This document shows positions 38,416-46,816 of a stretch of 64,000 nucleotides of DNA, piece after piece. The stretch comes from Methanothermobacter sp. GTDB lineage: Archaea; Methanobacteriota; Methanobacteria; Methanobacteriales; Methanothermobacteraceae. How positions within the stretch are numbered: the stretch's first letter is position 1; every line of letters begins with the position of its first letter. The notes under the pieces were generated by a model that ran no database searches, was not told the DNA's origin, and worked only from the letters and a program-made list of their open reading frames with translations. A program made the translations under genes and the position numbers. The DNA lies in the NCBI RefSeq assembly GCF_030055425.1, contig NZ_JASFYE010000001.1, positions 178,901 to 242,900 on the forward strand, written 5' to 3'.

Positions 38416-39024
38416 TCACACGATCATGTCTGTGAGGTCCTGTCTGAACCTGAGGTTTACAGGATAGCCATACACTCTCTTAATCTTCTGGGCCGGTACG
38501 GAGCCCCTCCTTATCATACCATCCTCTGTCTTTATGCTCCTGATCTTGAAGACGTGATCATCTATCTTCATGACATCCCCCACCCTGAATTCAAAGTCCC
38601 TGTCAACCTCAACCTTCCTTGAGTAGACCTCACCATGGAGGTCCACAGATATACCAACACGGGCGGGTGCCTCAAGTGAAACAGCCCAGAGAGTCTTAAC
38701 ATCGGAGGCAGTGGCTTTATCAACCCTCTTGCCACTCTTAAGTTCCAGTGAGGTTATCTCAACGAGTTTTCCTGATACAGTGATTGCATCGCCTGTTGAT
38801 ACCTCCTCATGGGGGTATAGATCCACCTCATCCCTGTAGGAGCTTCCATGCTCACTTATTATTATCCTGTGGCTTTCGGGCTTTTCAATCACAAGGCTAT
38901 CCCTGAAGACCGTGCCGCATTCTTCACATTCAAGTACAAGGTGCTTGACCTTTCTTGATCTGGACTCATATGTTCTGCTCTTTAAAACCCTGAATGCCTT
39001 TGACCCGCAAATCGGACACTGCAT
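38416..39024 (-). CDS. HVO_0476-family zinc finger protein
   Basis: 202 aa. N-terminal zinc ribbon CPICG and CEECG (residues 3-7 and 33-37), followed by a beta-rich domain (residues 60-200; for example VEVDRDFEFRVGDVMKIDDHVFKIRSI). The family is conserved in euryarchaea and its function is unknown; the ribbon and beta-barrel suggest binding to RNA or the transcription machinery, which is inference. It lies just upstream of pcm, and the 3' end reaches into pcm's possible GTG start. Confidence 0.8.
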   Translation of the reverse strand: MQCPICGSKAFRVLKSRTYESRSRKVKHLVLECEECGTVFRDSLVIEKPESHRIIISEHGSSYRDEVDLYPHEEVSTGDAITVSGKLVEITSLELKSGKRVDKATASDVKTLWAVSLEAPARVGISVDLHGEVYSRKVEVDRDFEFRVGDVMKIDDHVFKIRSIKTEDGMIRRGSVPAQKIKRVYGYPVNLRFRQDLTDMIV

Positions 39025-39065
39025 CTATTACCCCTCATACACTTTCCTGTGAATTAAATGTTCTC

Positions 39066-39566
39066 CTATCCTGAACCTTCTTTCAGCGTCCTGATGTAGT
39101 GGTTTACAAGGCCGCCGTCCTGGAGTATCGATAACATGTAGTCGTTGAAGGGTTTCATCTCATACCTCTTTCCAGTGGTGAGGTTCTCAATGAAGCCACC
39201 CTTGAGATCAACAGAGATTTCATCGCCGTCCAATGCATCCACACGAGCCATTATAACTGGAAAACCGATGTTTATGGCGTTCCTGTAGAATATCCTGGCA
39301 AAGGATTCTGCAATGATCGCGGCGACACCTGCATGTTTAAGGGCTACCGGGGCCTGTTCCCTCGATGACCCACAACCGAAGTTGCGCCCGGCCACTATTA
39401 TGTCGCCCTTCTTCACCTCAGAGGCAAACTCTGGCCTTGCACCCTCCATTACATGGGATGCGAGTTCATCAAGGCTGAAGGTCCGCAGGTAACGGCCTGG
39501 TATGATCATATCTGTATCTATGTTATCACCGAATCTCCATACTCTTCCTCTTATAACTTCTTCCAT
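39066..39566 (-). CDS. hacB: Homoaconitase small subunit (coenzyme B biosynthesis)
   Basis: 166 aa from the ATG at 39566 (GGAGGG 7 nt upstream; a longer frame to 39584 starts inside that site). Swivel subunit of an aconitase-type hydro-lyase: GRNFGCGSSREQAP is the family signature. The substrate-recognition loop after IPGR is YLRT (residues 26-29). In the described methanogen pair, homoaconitase small subunits carry YLRT while isopropylmalate isomerase ones carry YLV-type loops, so this is assigned to homoaconitase: chain extension of 2-oxo acids toward coenzyme B. The large subunit gene is not in the window. Followed by the methanopterin gene mptG. Confidence 0.85.
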   Translation of the reverse strand: MEEVIRGRVWRFGDNIDTDMIIPGRYLRTFSLDELASHVMEGARPEFASEVKKGDIIVAGRNFGCGSSREQAPVALKHAGVAAIIAESFARIFYRNAINIGFPVIMARVDALDGDEISVDLKGGFIENLTTGKRYEMKPFNDYMLSILQDGGLVNHYIRTLKEGSG

Positions 39567-39584
39567 CCATATTCCCTCCTGCAC

Positions 39585-40577
39585 TCAGGATCTAACCACA
39601 GAGGCCCCCCTGTTACGGCCGCCTGTTACAAAGGCCTGCCCAGAATCCATTATCTCCAGAACCGCATCCACCATATCATCGGCTTTCCCATCTGTGACCG
39701 CGTATACTGCGGGGCCAAATGAACTCATACCCGCCCCTGCGGCCCCTGCAGCCAACATAGCATCTATTAAACTGTCAATCAGTGGGTCCTGAAGATCCCT
39801 TTCAACCTTCTTGAATCCTATCTTCTGTATTTCATTAACAGATTCCCCAAAGGCCTCAATGTCCCCTTCAATGACCGAGGGCATCATCTTCATGAGAATT
39901 ATGTGTGATAGCCTTTCAACCTCCCTTAGGGGTATGGGACAGTATTCCTGGAATATGTTAACCTCCCTTTTCCCTGAAACTGATCTCTCAATGTGGGGTA
40001 TTGCAACCACGATATTCCAGTCCTCAGGAAAATCATATCTTGCAATAACCGGTGGTGGGGATGCGCGTGAGGCAGATGACGGCAGGAAGTCAGATTTTTC
40101 ACGCGTACTGTGTCCTGCATCCACTATGAATCCTCCGTCCTCAAAGGAGGCGACACCTATACCTGATGTTCCACCCCTACCAACAATCGCTGCCAGTTCC
40201 CTTGCCCTTATACTGACGCCATGGTACTCTGTGATGAGCTTTGCGGCTGCAAGGGATATCTGGGTTCCCGATCCCAGACCAGAGTGGGCCGGGAACATGC
40301 TTTCAACCTCGAAGATGAATTTCTCATCACTGCCAATGTAACTGAGGATTCTCTCTGCAGCCGCTGTTATCTTTGAAACATATTCCTCCCTCAGTGCATT
40401 TTCCACTTCACCAGTGAACTCCACACTGATTTCATCTGAGGCCTCAAGACCCATAATGAGTTCAGGCTCCCTGAGGGTGATTCCCACCCCTCCATCGAGG
40501 CGTCCCCTACTCCCATTGAGGTCTATGAGGGTGAGGTGTAACCGAGACGGTGTGTTGATGATCAATTCAATTACCAC
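39585..40577 (-). CDS. mptG: Beta-ribofuranosylaminobenzene 5'-phosphate synthase
   Basis: 330 aa GHMP-fold enzyme that joins PRPP with 4-hydroxybenzoate or 4-aminobenzoate and releases CO2, the first committed step of tetrahydromethanopterin synthesis. Signatures: NTPSRLHLTLIDLNGSRGR at the N-terminus, where the family's dihydrogenated substrate loop lies, and the GHMP loop PAHSGLGSGTQISLAAA. Start uncertain: GTG at 40577 overlaps the GGAG site, and TTG at 40565 is better spaced. It follows the tetraether-synthase-like gene by about 8 nt, implying one transcript. Confidence 0.93.
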   Translation of the reverse strand: MVIELIINTPSRLHLTLIDLNGSRGRLDGGVGITLREPELIMGLEASDEISVEFTGEVENALREEYVSKITAAAERILSYIGSDEKFIFEVESMFPAHSGLGSGTQISLAAAKLITEYHGVSIRARELAAIVGRGGTSGIGVASFEDGGFIVDAGHSTREKSDFLPSSASRASPPPVIARYDFPEDWNIVVAIPHIERSVSGKREVNIFQEYCPIPLREVERLSHIILMKMMPSVIEGDIEAFGESVNEIQKIGFKKVERDLQDPLIDSLIDAMLAAGAAGAGMSSFGPAVYAVTDGKADDMVDAVLEIMDSGQAFVTGGRNRGASVVRS

Positions 40578-40585
40578 TCCTTCGA

Positions 40586-42061
40586 TTATCCTTTTAGAGG
40601 TTTTGAGAACTGCTTTTCAACCTCTGCCCTGTGTATTGAGTTCATGGTGCAGAATGGGACTATGCGTCCATCAGGCAGGGCGTAGTGTATGACGCACCTT
40701 TTAACCCTCTCAATATCAAAGTTCCATGGGTCCATGAAGTGCATGCATGATACCAGGAGGGTGTTGTAGTGGAATTCTCCAAGGGCACTGTATGATCTCT
40801 CCCTGAATACTGAGGTTAGTATGCTCTTTATATCAACAGAATCCGGCGCCTTTGATTTGTCGAGGGTTTTTGGAAGTTCTATTGTTGATTTTGCAATCAA
40901 TTTGGCCTTTGCTGCTATTCCACCCTTCTCAAGTTCCTCCCGGCCCTTATCGAGTATCTCAAAGAACCTGTCAACATCGATGAACCTTGTTATTGGGATT
41001 ATTTTTCCGTCCTCTATGAATATGTATGTGGCTGTACCGCAGTGCTGGTGGCATGTGAATGTAACCTGGGGTTCACCCTCAATGGCCGCAACGAAGTCAG
41101 ATATTGGGCGGACAGATGATGCCGGGTAGAAGTCCTCCACAGCTATCTCTGAACCTGTCTGTTCCTCCACGAGTTTCTGGAAGTCGGGTATTGTTATGCG
41201 CTGCTCCTCAACTCTGTCTGCGGGGGTTCTTCCTGCAAAGGACACCGGCTGGAAGTTAACACCCCTTATTATATCGATGTTTTCAATGGCGAACCTTATT
41301 ATGTCCCCCACCTGGCTGTCATTGAGGCCCCTGACAAGTGTGGGGACCAGCACTATCCCAAGACCTGCCTTTCTGCAGTTTTCTATTGCCTGTAATTTCA
41401 GTGGCAGCAGATTTTTACCCCTGGATACAATGTAGGGCTCCTCTGTGACCCCATCGAACTGGAGGTAAACCGTGTTGAGCCCTGCCTCCCTGAGTTCCGC
41501 TGCGAGTTCAGGTTTCCGTGCAAGTCTCACACCATTTGTGGCTATCTGGACATGGGTGAAGCCCTCATCCCTTGCGAGTTTAACGAGCTCCACTATATCC
41601 TTCCTCACAGTGGGCTCACCACCCGCGTACTGAATGGCAGGGGTGGGTACGGGTCTGTTTCTGCGGAGATTTCTGAGCATCTCCCTTATCTCTTCGTAGG
41701 TTGGCTCATAAATGTACTTTGAGACGGCAGCATTGGCAAAACAGATTGGACATTTAAGATTGCATCGATTAGTAACATCAATAAGACCAAGAACAGTGTG
41801 GCTCTCATGTTCGGGACAGAGGCCACAGTCAAGTGGGCATCCCTTGAGGGGATCCGTCTGCGGGTTAAGTAGCCCCTCACCTTCCTCATCATAATTTTCT
41901 GCCTTATGGTAGACCTCGGAATTGCTCCAGTAAACACCCTCAAAGTTTCCGTGCTCCGGGCATTCCTTCCTTATTAGAACCCTGCCCTCGTCCTCAAAGA
42001 CCTCTGCATCGACGGGTCTGAGGCACTCAGGGCAGAGACTCCTTGTTCTCTTTATTACCAC
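40586..42061 (-). CDS. tes: Tetraether lipid synthase (Tes)-like radical SAM protein
   Basis: 491 aa from the GTG at 42061, chosen because AGGTGACT lies 4 nt upstream; a GTG at 42070 lies in that site. Radical SAM core motif CNLKCPIC (Cys100, 104, 107). It also has an N-terminal CPEC/KECPEHG set (Cys10, 13, 34) and CPLDCGLC (Cys75, 79, 82), so more than one metal site, plus a conserved C-terminal Cys region (TCHQHCG). This multi-cluster layout is that of M. jannaschii MJ0619, first described as a methanopterin methylase and later shown to be tetraether lipid synthase, which joins two archaeol tails into GDGT. Methanothermobacter makes tetraethers. Adjacent to mptG (same strand) and carS (divergent). 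Which role it plays here needs biochemistry; I favour Tes. Confidence 0.85.
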   Translation of the reverse strand: MVIKRTRSLCPECLRPVDAEVFEDEGRVLIRKECPEHGNFEGVYWSNSEVYHKAENYDEEGEGLLNPQTDPLKGCPLDCGLCPEHESHTVLGLIDVTNRCNLKCPICFANAAVSKYIYEPTYEEIREMLRNLRRNRPVPTPAIQYAGGEPTVRKDIVELVKLARDEGFTHVQIATNGVRLARKPELAAELREAGLNTVYLQFDGVTEEPYIVSRGKNLLPLKLQAIENCRKAGLGIVLVPTLVRGLNDSQVGDIIRFAIENIDIIRGVNFQPVSFAGRTPADRVEEQRITIPDFQKLVEEQTGSEIAVEDFYPASSVRPISDFVAAIEGEPQVTFTCHQHCGTATYIFIEDGKIIPITRFIDVDRFFEILDKGREELEKGGIAAKAKLIAKSTIELPKTLDKSKAPDSVDIKSILTSVFRERSYSALGEFHYNTLLVSCMHFMDPWNFDIERVKRCVIHYALPDGRIVPFCTMNSIHRAEVEKQFSKPLKG

Positions 42062-42225
42062 AACAGTCACCTGTTTAATTTGAATATTAAAATCATTGAA
42101 TCAGTTCACTGGCAAATGTTATATACTTGATGTATGAAATTACAAACCCATGCATCCTCTTCTTGGAGCCTGAACTGACAGGTTCTTACGGTATCTCAAA
42201 TTAAATAATTTTGCGAGGTGTACAA
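42062..42225. promoter_or_regulatory. Divergent promoter region, tes / carS
   Basis: 164 nt between two genes of membrane lipid synthesis. On the plus strand GTTATATAC near 42118-42126 is a good TATA box; the transcript start would be near 42150, with a leader of about 75 nt that contains TTCTTGGAGCCTGAACTGAC. GAGGTG at 42215-42220 is the carS ribosome site. On the minus strand AGGTGACT (42068-42061) precedes tes and a TTAATTTG TATA-like element lies near 42075-42085. Confidence 0.5.
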
Positions 42226-42741
42226 GTGAATACCGATATTATCAATATTATAGATGTTCTCTATGTAATATACTTTATGTTACCGGCCTACATGGCAAAT
42301 ATAAGTGGTCTAGTATTTGGTGGGGGCAGACCCCTTGACATGGGTATCACCCTTCGTGATGGCAGACGCCTCATGGGGGACGGGGTAACCTGGCGTGGCA
42401 CCGCGGCTGGCACCCTTATTGGACTGCTTGTGGGATTAATTCAGGGTCTTCTTTCAGGTTCAGTTATAACGGGAGCAATAACTGGGCTTTTACTTGGATT
42501 TGGAGCCCTTATGGGAGATGCTGCAGGTAGTTTCATTAAACGAAGGCTTAAAATAGATAGGGGTAGGCCTGCGCCCATCCTTGATCAGCTTGACTTCGTT
42601 GCCGGGGCCCTGATACTGGTATCTCCCCTGAGGGTACTGCCAGTTGATTACATCATCCTTATAATGCTCATCACACTGGTCCTTCATCTTTCAGCAAACA
42701 TCATAGCATACCTCATCGGTATGAAGGATGTCTGGTACTGA
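42226..42741 (+). CDS. carS: CDP-archaeol synthase
   Basis: 171 aa integral membrane protein with about five membrane helices. It transfers CTP to unsaturated archaetidic acid (digeranylgeranylglyceryl phosphate) to form CDP-archaeol, the precursor of all archaeal phospholipid head groups. The cytosolic loop GDGVTWRGT and the segment GALMGDAAGSFIKRRLKIDRGRPAP carry the charged residues common with CDP-alcohol synthases (CdsA-like). Start GTG at 42226 (GAGGTG 5 nt upstream). It shares its promoter region with tes, which acts on the same lipids. Confidence 0.92.
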   Translation: MNTDIINIIDVLYVIYFMLPAYMANISGLVFGGGRPLDMGITLRDGRRLMGDGVTWRGTAAGTLIGLLVGLIQGLLSGSVITGAITGLLLGFGALMGDAAGSFIKRRLKIDRGRPAPILDQLDFVAGALILVSPLRVLPVDYIILIMLITLVLHLSANIIAYLIGMKDVWY

Positions 42742-42764
42742 TAGGGAACAGACGACCCCCCAAA

Positions 42765-42855
42765 AAAAGTTTAAGGGTCATGAAAGAATAACCCCACACC
42801 ATTTAATTAAGATAGAACAGAACTGCTGACCCTCAAAAGTTTAAGGGTCATGAAA
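42765..42855 (+). repeat. Direct 21-bp repeat pair, period 70
   Basis: AAAAGTTTAAGGGTCATGAA plus one A occurs at 42765-42785 and at 42835-42855. Copy 2 lies in the C-terminal codons of the M14-like gene (minus strand); copy 1 lies beyond its stop, so the gene end appears to have been duplicated. TGACCCT (42827-42833) and AGGGTCA (42844-42850) also form a hairpin. Confidence 0.7.
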
Positions 42856-43481
42856 AATACTTCATATGCTGATGACCACTCAGGGACCTCATAGACCAGT
42901 GCCGGGTAACCCGCTGCAGCAAGTGGCCTTGAGAATAGTCTGGCAGATGAACTCCTGTATCTTGTTTTTCCTGAGACCGGATAGTAATTGAAGCCTTCCC
43001 TCCTTAGGCTCTCAGCGATCCGCACTGAGGGTTCATCCATCTGTGGCGTTGCAACATAGAACCCCTCACCATAACCGGGTGCATGGGCATGGGCGATTAT
43101 CACAAGGTCATAATCGGATTTCATTACATCTGGAAGGATGTGGGTGGCTGCAAGGCCCTCACCATTGGCCCTGCCCCTGCTGTAATCCATGGGACTGTCC
43201 TCAACATTTATACTGTAAAGTGCAACCTCCACAGGGAGAAGTGCGAATGCCCTGCTGGCCCACTGGACTGGCGCAATTGAAACCTCCTCCCGTGGATGTA
43301 TCCCTGTTACAACCGCTATCTTTATGTTCTGCTTCCCGTAATGTGCATAGACATCCTTTGTAACATATCCCCTGGAATCCGAACCGATGGTTGAATAGGC
43401 AGATAGGTTCATGATTACAAGGGGGGTTACAATGAGGAGGAGAATCCCGGCAATTAAAATCCTTGATTTCAACTCAACCAT
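42807..43481 (-). CDS. Membrane-anchored M14-like zinc peptidase, putative
   Basis: 224 aa. N-terminal membrane anchor (about residues 7-27) with the rest outside. HPREE (His62, Glu65) resembles the HxxE zinc motif of carboxypeptidases and aspartoacylase-like enzymes; His131 and His133 in IIAHAHAPGYGEG could supply the second zinc ligand; Glu198 in VYEVPEWSS sits where the M14 catalytic Glu is expected. No exact family known to me. An extracellular peptidase on pseudomurein peptides is a plausible guess, in line with the similar secreted protein at 60634-61425. It begins 4 nt after mfnF and has no ribosome site, so translation is probably coupled. Confidence 0.7.
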   Translation of the reverse strand: MVELKSRILIAGILLLIVTPLVIMNLSAYSTIGSDSRGYVTKDVYAHYGKQNIKIAVVTGIHPREEVSIAPVQWASRAFALLPVEVALYSINVEDSPMDYSRGRANGEGLAATHILPDVMKSDYDLVIIAHAHAPGYGEGFYVATPQMDEPSVRIAESLRREGFNYYPVSGKTRYRSSSARLFSRPLAAAGYPALVYEVPEWSSAYEVFFMTLKLLRVSSSVLS

Positions 43482-43485
43482 CCGT

Positions 43486-44511
43486 CTATATGTTCTGGAG
43501 GTAATCCTCCATCAGGAGTGCTGTGCCGACTGCAGGGGCCACCACACACTCATCCTCCGTCAGGAATTCGTCCATGGTTCTGCATTTAAGGTCAAGAATT
43601 TCAGCGGCCCTTTTTGCAAGAACATTCATTCCAAGGCCAGTGGCGATTACCTCATCAAGATTCTCGCGCTCTGAAACCTCTGCGATTCCCTCTGCTATCT
43701 TGAGTATCTGCTGGTGGTAGATGTACTCTGACACCTCAAGTATATCCTCTGGTTCGAGGAGTTCCAGATCTGCGCATAGGACACGGGTTATCCTGAGCAT
43801 ACAATCCTCAATGGATTTCCCTGAGCCATCCGGTGTGCTGCAGCTGTAGTCGGATTCCCTGATATTGCCGAGTACCCTGTGAATATCGGCCGTTATTGCA
43901 AAAAGTTCAGATGAAACCCTGAACCATTTATCATGCAGGGGGACCCTGTCGACTATCGTTGCCACATTGGTTCTCAGTGTACCCGTGTAGACAAGTTCAC
44001 CGGTTGATAGTCTTTCGAGGTCATTCCTTCCCCTTGCAGCCTCGAATCCTTCTTTGACGGGTATTATGTCTGTTGTTGTGCTTCCCACGTCCACCATTAT
44101 GCAGTCGCTGCTCATTGCCGAGGCTATCTGTGAGGTGGCAACCCAGTTGGCTGCAGCCACATCCATGGGGTCCCTGACCGCCTCGGAGGCATCCACCATA
44201 CCAGAGAGGCTCACGTATGCCACTGGAACATCAAATGCACTCTGGACACTTTCAACTATGTCGATAACTCCCTCTGCCTTGCTTGGGTAGGCGTCCACCA
44301 GTTCCGCTGTCATGCACACGCCAACGCCATCAAGATCATCAAGATCATCCCCTGTAAGCTCAATCAGGGTCTCTGAAAGTTCATCACGTTTAAGCCACAT
44401 GGGGAGGTACCTGAAGTCCACACGGACTTTCTTCATTTCCCCATCGGCTCCAAACTCTATTAATGCCATGTCAGTGTTTGCTCCTCCAATATCAAATCCC
44501 GCGATCTTCAT
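43486..44511 (-). CDS. mfnF: Methanofuran biosynthesis protein MfnF (hydantoinase-like fold)
   Basis: 341 aa from the ATG at 44511; GGAGTTGACC stands just upstream, and the frame further up (to 44634) is the shadow of mfnD. Actin-like ATPase fold: AGFDIGGANTDMAL near the N-terminus, SDCIMVDVGSTTTDIIPV in the middle. The family is annotated as H4MPT-linked C1 transfer protein; MJ0863 of M. jannaschii was shown to couple the aminomethylfuran unit (as pyrophosphate) with gamma-glutamyltyramine. Next to mfnD, which makes that gamma-glutamyltyramine, so the two consecutive steps are encoded side by side. Confidence 0.9.
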   Translation of the reverse strand: MKIAGFDIGGANTDMALIEFGADGEMKKVRVDFRYLPMWLKRDELSETLIELTGDDLDDLDGVGVCMTAELVDAYPSKAEGVIDIVESVQSAFDVPVAYVSLSGMVDASEAVRDPMDVAAANWVATSQIASAMSSDCIMVDVGSTTTDIIPVKEGFEAARGRNDLERLSTGELVYTGTLRTNVATIVDRVPLHDKWFRVSSELFAITADIHRVLGNIRESDYSCSTPDGSGKSIEDCMLRITRVLCADLELLEPEDILEVSEYIYHQQILKIAEGIAEVSERENLDEVIATGLGMNVLAKRAAEILDLKCRTMDEFLTEDECVVAPAVGTALLMEDYLQNI

Positions 44512-44530
44512 CAAGGTCAACTCCATACTC

Positions 44531-45511
44531 TTAATTCCCCGGTTCAGTCCCCCTGCGGATATCCACAAGCATGCCCCTCGGACCTTTTCTGAAGTATGCT
44601 GTCCCATTGAATTTAACACGCTCTGGGAGTTCACCCATAACCGATTGAAGGACCATATGTCCCAGGTTTCCCTCTGAAATCCTTCTGAGGCCTATGTAGG
44701 GTGTCGTGATCCTGGAGTTTATTTCAACAACATAGGGTTTATCTGCAAGTATCATGTCCACACCAACATAGCCCCTCAAACCCTCAATGGATTCCACAGC
44801 CCTTCTGGCAACCCTGAAGGCATCATCCATCATCCTGTGATCCACAGGGGTGACGCCCCCATCATACTCCAGTGAATCCCCCCTTATGATGATATTCTGC
44901 CTGTTGAGGCTCAGTGGAAGTGCTCTTTTTCCATCGGAGAGCAGGCTCACGCTGACGCTTTCGCCCTCCACAAATTCCTGTATTATCATATTCTCAGGGA
45001 TTTCAGGGAGGTTCCCTGGCTCAAGTATCCTTATACCCTGGCAGGCAACACCATCTGCGGGTTTTATGAGAACCTTTGATGGTAGTTCTCCAGGATCATC
45101 CCGTTCATAGGTCTTTATTAGAGGAACCGCACCCTTGAGGACCCTGTAGGTCATCCTCTTATCTGAACATATGCGGACCGCCTCACTGCCTGAGCCGAGA
45201 AGAAGTACCCCTGAGTCCTCAACCAGTTCTGTGAGTTTATAGAGTTCCATATCCTCTTCTGCTGCGATGAATATGCACGCATCAAATCTATGAAGGTTTT
45301 CTCTGAGCCATTCCCTGAGGGAACCTGTGATGATTGTTGGCCTGCAGTTGGATTGGATTTCAATATCAGAGAACTTCTCAGAGAGAAGAAACTCAATTTC
45401 AAAGTCCCTGAAATCAGCCAGAAGAGCCTCAAGCATTGAACGACCCTCAAGGAATATCTCAGGGTCCTCAATCCCTGAGGCAGTAGCATATTCAAATACA
45501 AGTAGTTTCAA
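44531..45511 (-). CDS. mfnD: Tyramine-L-glutamate ligase MfnD
   Basis: 326 aa ATP-grasp enzyme that joins tyramine with glutamate to gamma-glutamyltyramine in methanofuran synthesis. ATP-grasp features: [33 protein letters not shown], and [17 protein letters not shown] with the Mg ligands. The start is TTG at 45511, which overlaps the TGA of wecC by 4 nt (TTGA); GGGTGTGGGG precedes it. Lies 19 nt from mfnF. MfnD of M. jannaschii (MJ0815) has the same fold; the assignment is supported by the neighbour mfnF. Confidence 0.9.
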   Translation of the reverse strand: MKLLVFEYATASGIEDPEIFLEGRSMLEALLADFRDFEIEFLLSEKFSDIEIQSNCRPTIITGSLREWLRENLHRFDACIFIAAEEDMELYKLTELVEDSGVLLLGSGSEAVRICSDKRMTYRVLKGAVPLIKTYERDDPGELPSKVLIKPADGVACQGIRILEPGNLPEIPENMIIQEFVEGESVSVSLLSDGKRALPLSLNRQNIIIRGDSLEYDGGVTPVDHRMMDDAFRVARRAVESIEGLRGYVGVDMILADKPYVVEINSRITTPYIGLRRISEGNLGHMVLQSVMGELPERVKFNGTAYFRKGPRGMLVDIRRGTEPGN

Positions 45512-46803
45512 GGGCGCCCCACACCCCGGAATACTATGCCATGTTCTCTGAATTCTTCAGGGTCCAGAACGGGTCTGGTGCAGATGAATATCCCACCAAC
45601 TATCATCTCAGGGGTTATTTCAAGATATTCAGAATGATCCGTCATGAGAACCACACAGTCAGATTCAAGGGCCTCCTCAAGTGAGACAGGTTCAACACCC
45701 ATCTCCATTATCATGTCAGGGTCAACATGTGGGTCGTTGACAATGACCTCAGCCCCCTCTGATATGAGTGCTGCCACAAGGGGCCTTGTTGGTGTCTCCC
45801 TTGCATCTGCAACGTCGCCCTTGTAGGCCACGCCAAGGATACCCACCCGTGACCCTGCAAGGTCCCGGCCAGCTGATTCAAGTGCATCCCTTATGATGTC
45901 AAGGACATGGAAGGGCATTGATTCATTGACCTCCCTGGCTGTCCTTATGAGTCTTGCTGATACACCATGTTTCTCCGCCATCTCAACTATGAAGTAGGGG
46001 TCTATTGAGAGGCAGTGGCCCCCCACACCGGGTCCTGGGGTGTGGAGGTTCACCCGGGGGTGGTGGTTTGCTGCCTCGATGGCCTTTATGGCGTCTATGC
46101 CTAGTGACTCGCATATAACTGCAAGTTCATTGGCGAGGGCTATGTTGGTATCCCTGTAGGTGTTCTCCATGAGCTTAACCATTTCTGCTGTTATGATGTC
46201 ATCCACAACTATTACCTCGCCCCTTGTGACCTTACTGTAAAGTTGAGCGGCCATCTCTGCACTTTTCCCATCTATGCCCCCTATGACCCTTGCGTTGTTC
46301 TGCATTTCATGGAGTGTGTTGTTTGGAAGGGCCCTTTCAGGTGTGTATGCAAGTCCAAAGTCCCTTGATGCGCGTAAACCTGTTTTTTCAAGTATGGGGA
46401 GTACCACGTTCTCGCAGGCTCCTGGAGGTACGGTGCTCTCTATAATCACAAGGTCGCCCTTCTTAAGACCCTCTGAGATGGTCTCTGTCGCGGATATCAC
46501 AGCAGAAAGGTCAGACGTATTGTCGCTGTTAACAGGTGTCGGTACCACCACAACCATTACGTTTGATTTCCCTGCAGCGCTAACACCATCAGCAGTCGCC
46601 TTCAGTTTACCTGATCCAACAACTTCAGCCACAAGTTCATCAAGGCCTGGTTCCGGGATGGGTGATTTTCCTATGTTGACCTTATCCACCGTTTCTTTGT
46701 TTATATCAACTCCGGTAACATCAAATCCCGCCCTGGCAAAAAGTGCTGCTGTTGGAAGACCTATGTGTCCAAGGCCAAATACTGCTATTCTGTAATTGTC
46801 CAT
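45508..46803 (-). CDS. wecC: UDP-N-acetyl-D-mannosaminuronic acid dehydrogenase
   Basis: 431 aa from the ATG at 46803 (GGAGGA 6 nt upstream). Oxidises UDP-ManNAc to UDP-ManNAcA with 2 NAD+. N-terminal Rossmann motif [19 protein letters not shown]; catalytic Cys in [14 protein letters not shown]-terminal UDP-binding domain with [15 protein letters not shown]. It works with wecB just upstream. ManNAcA is used in archaeal surface glycans. A link to the talosaminuronic acid of pseudomurein is conceivable but would need other epimerisations. Its stop overlaps mfnD by 4 nt. Confidence 0.94.
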   Translation of the reverse strand: MDNYRIAVFGLGHIGLPTAALFARAGFDVTGVDINKETVDKVNIGKSPIPEPGLDELVAEVVGSGKLKATADGVSAAGKSNVMVVVVPTPVNSDNTSDLSAVISATETISEGLKKGDLVIIESTVPPGACENVVLPILEKTGLRASRDFGLAYTPERALPNNTLHEMQNNARVIGGIDGKSAEMAAQLYSKVTRGEVIVVDDIITAEMVKLMENTYRDTNIALANELAVICESLGIDAIKAIEAANHHPRVNLHTPGPGVGGHCLSIDPYFIVEMAEKHGVSARLIRTAREVNESMPFHVLDIIRDALESAGRDLAGSRVGILGVAYKGDVADARETPTRPLVAALISEGAEVIVNDPHVDPDMIMEMGVEPVSLEEALESDCVVLMTDHSEYLEITPEMIVGGIFICTRPVLDPEEFREHGIVFRGVGRP

Positions 46804-46816
46804 GTCAATTCCTCCA

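Noticed and set aside
44512-44634. Extended N-terminus of mfnF
   Set aside because: The region is the mfnD coding sequence in another frame; the ATG at 44511 has a ribosome site and family-like N-terminus.
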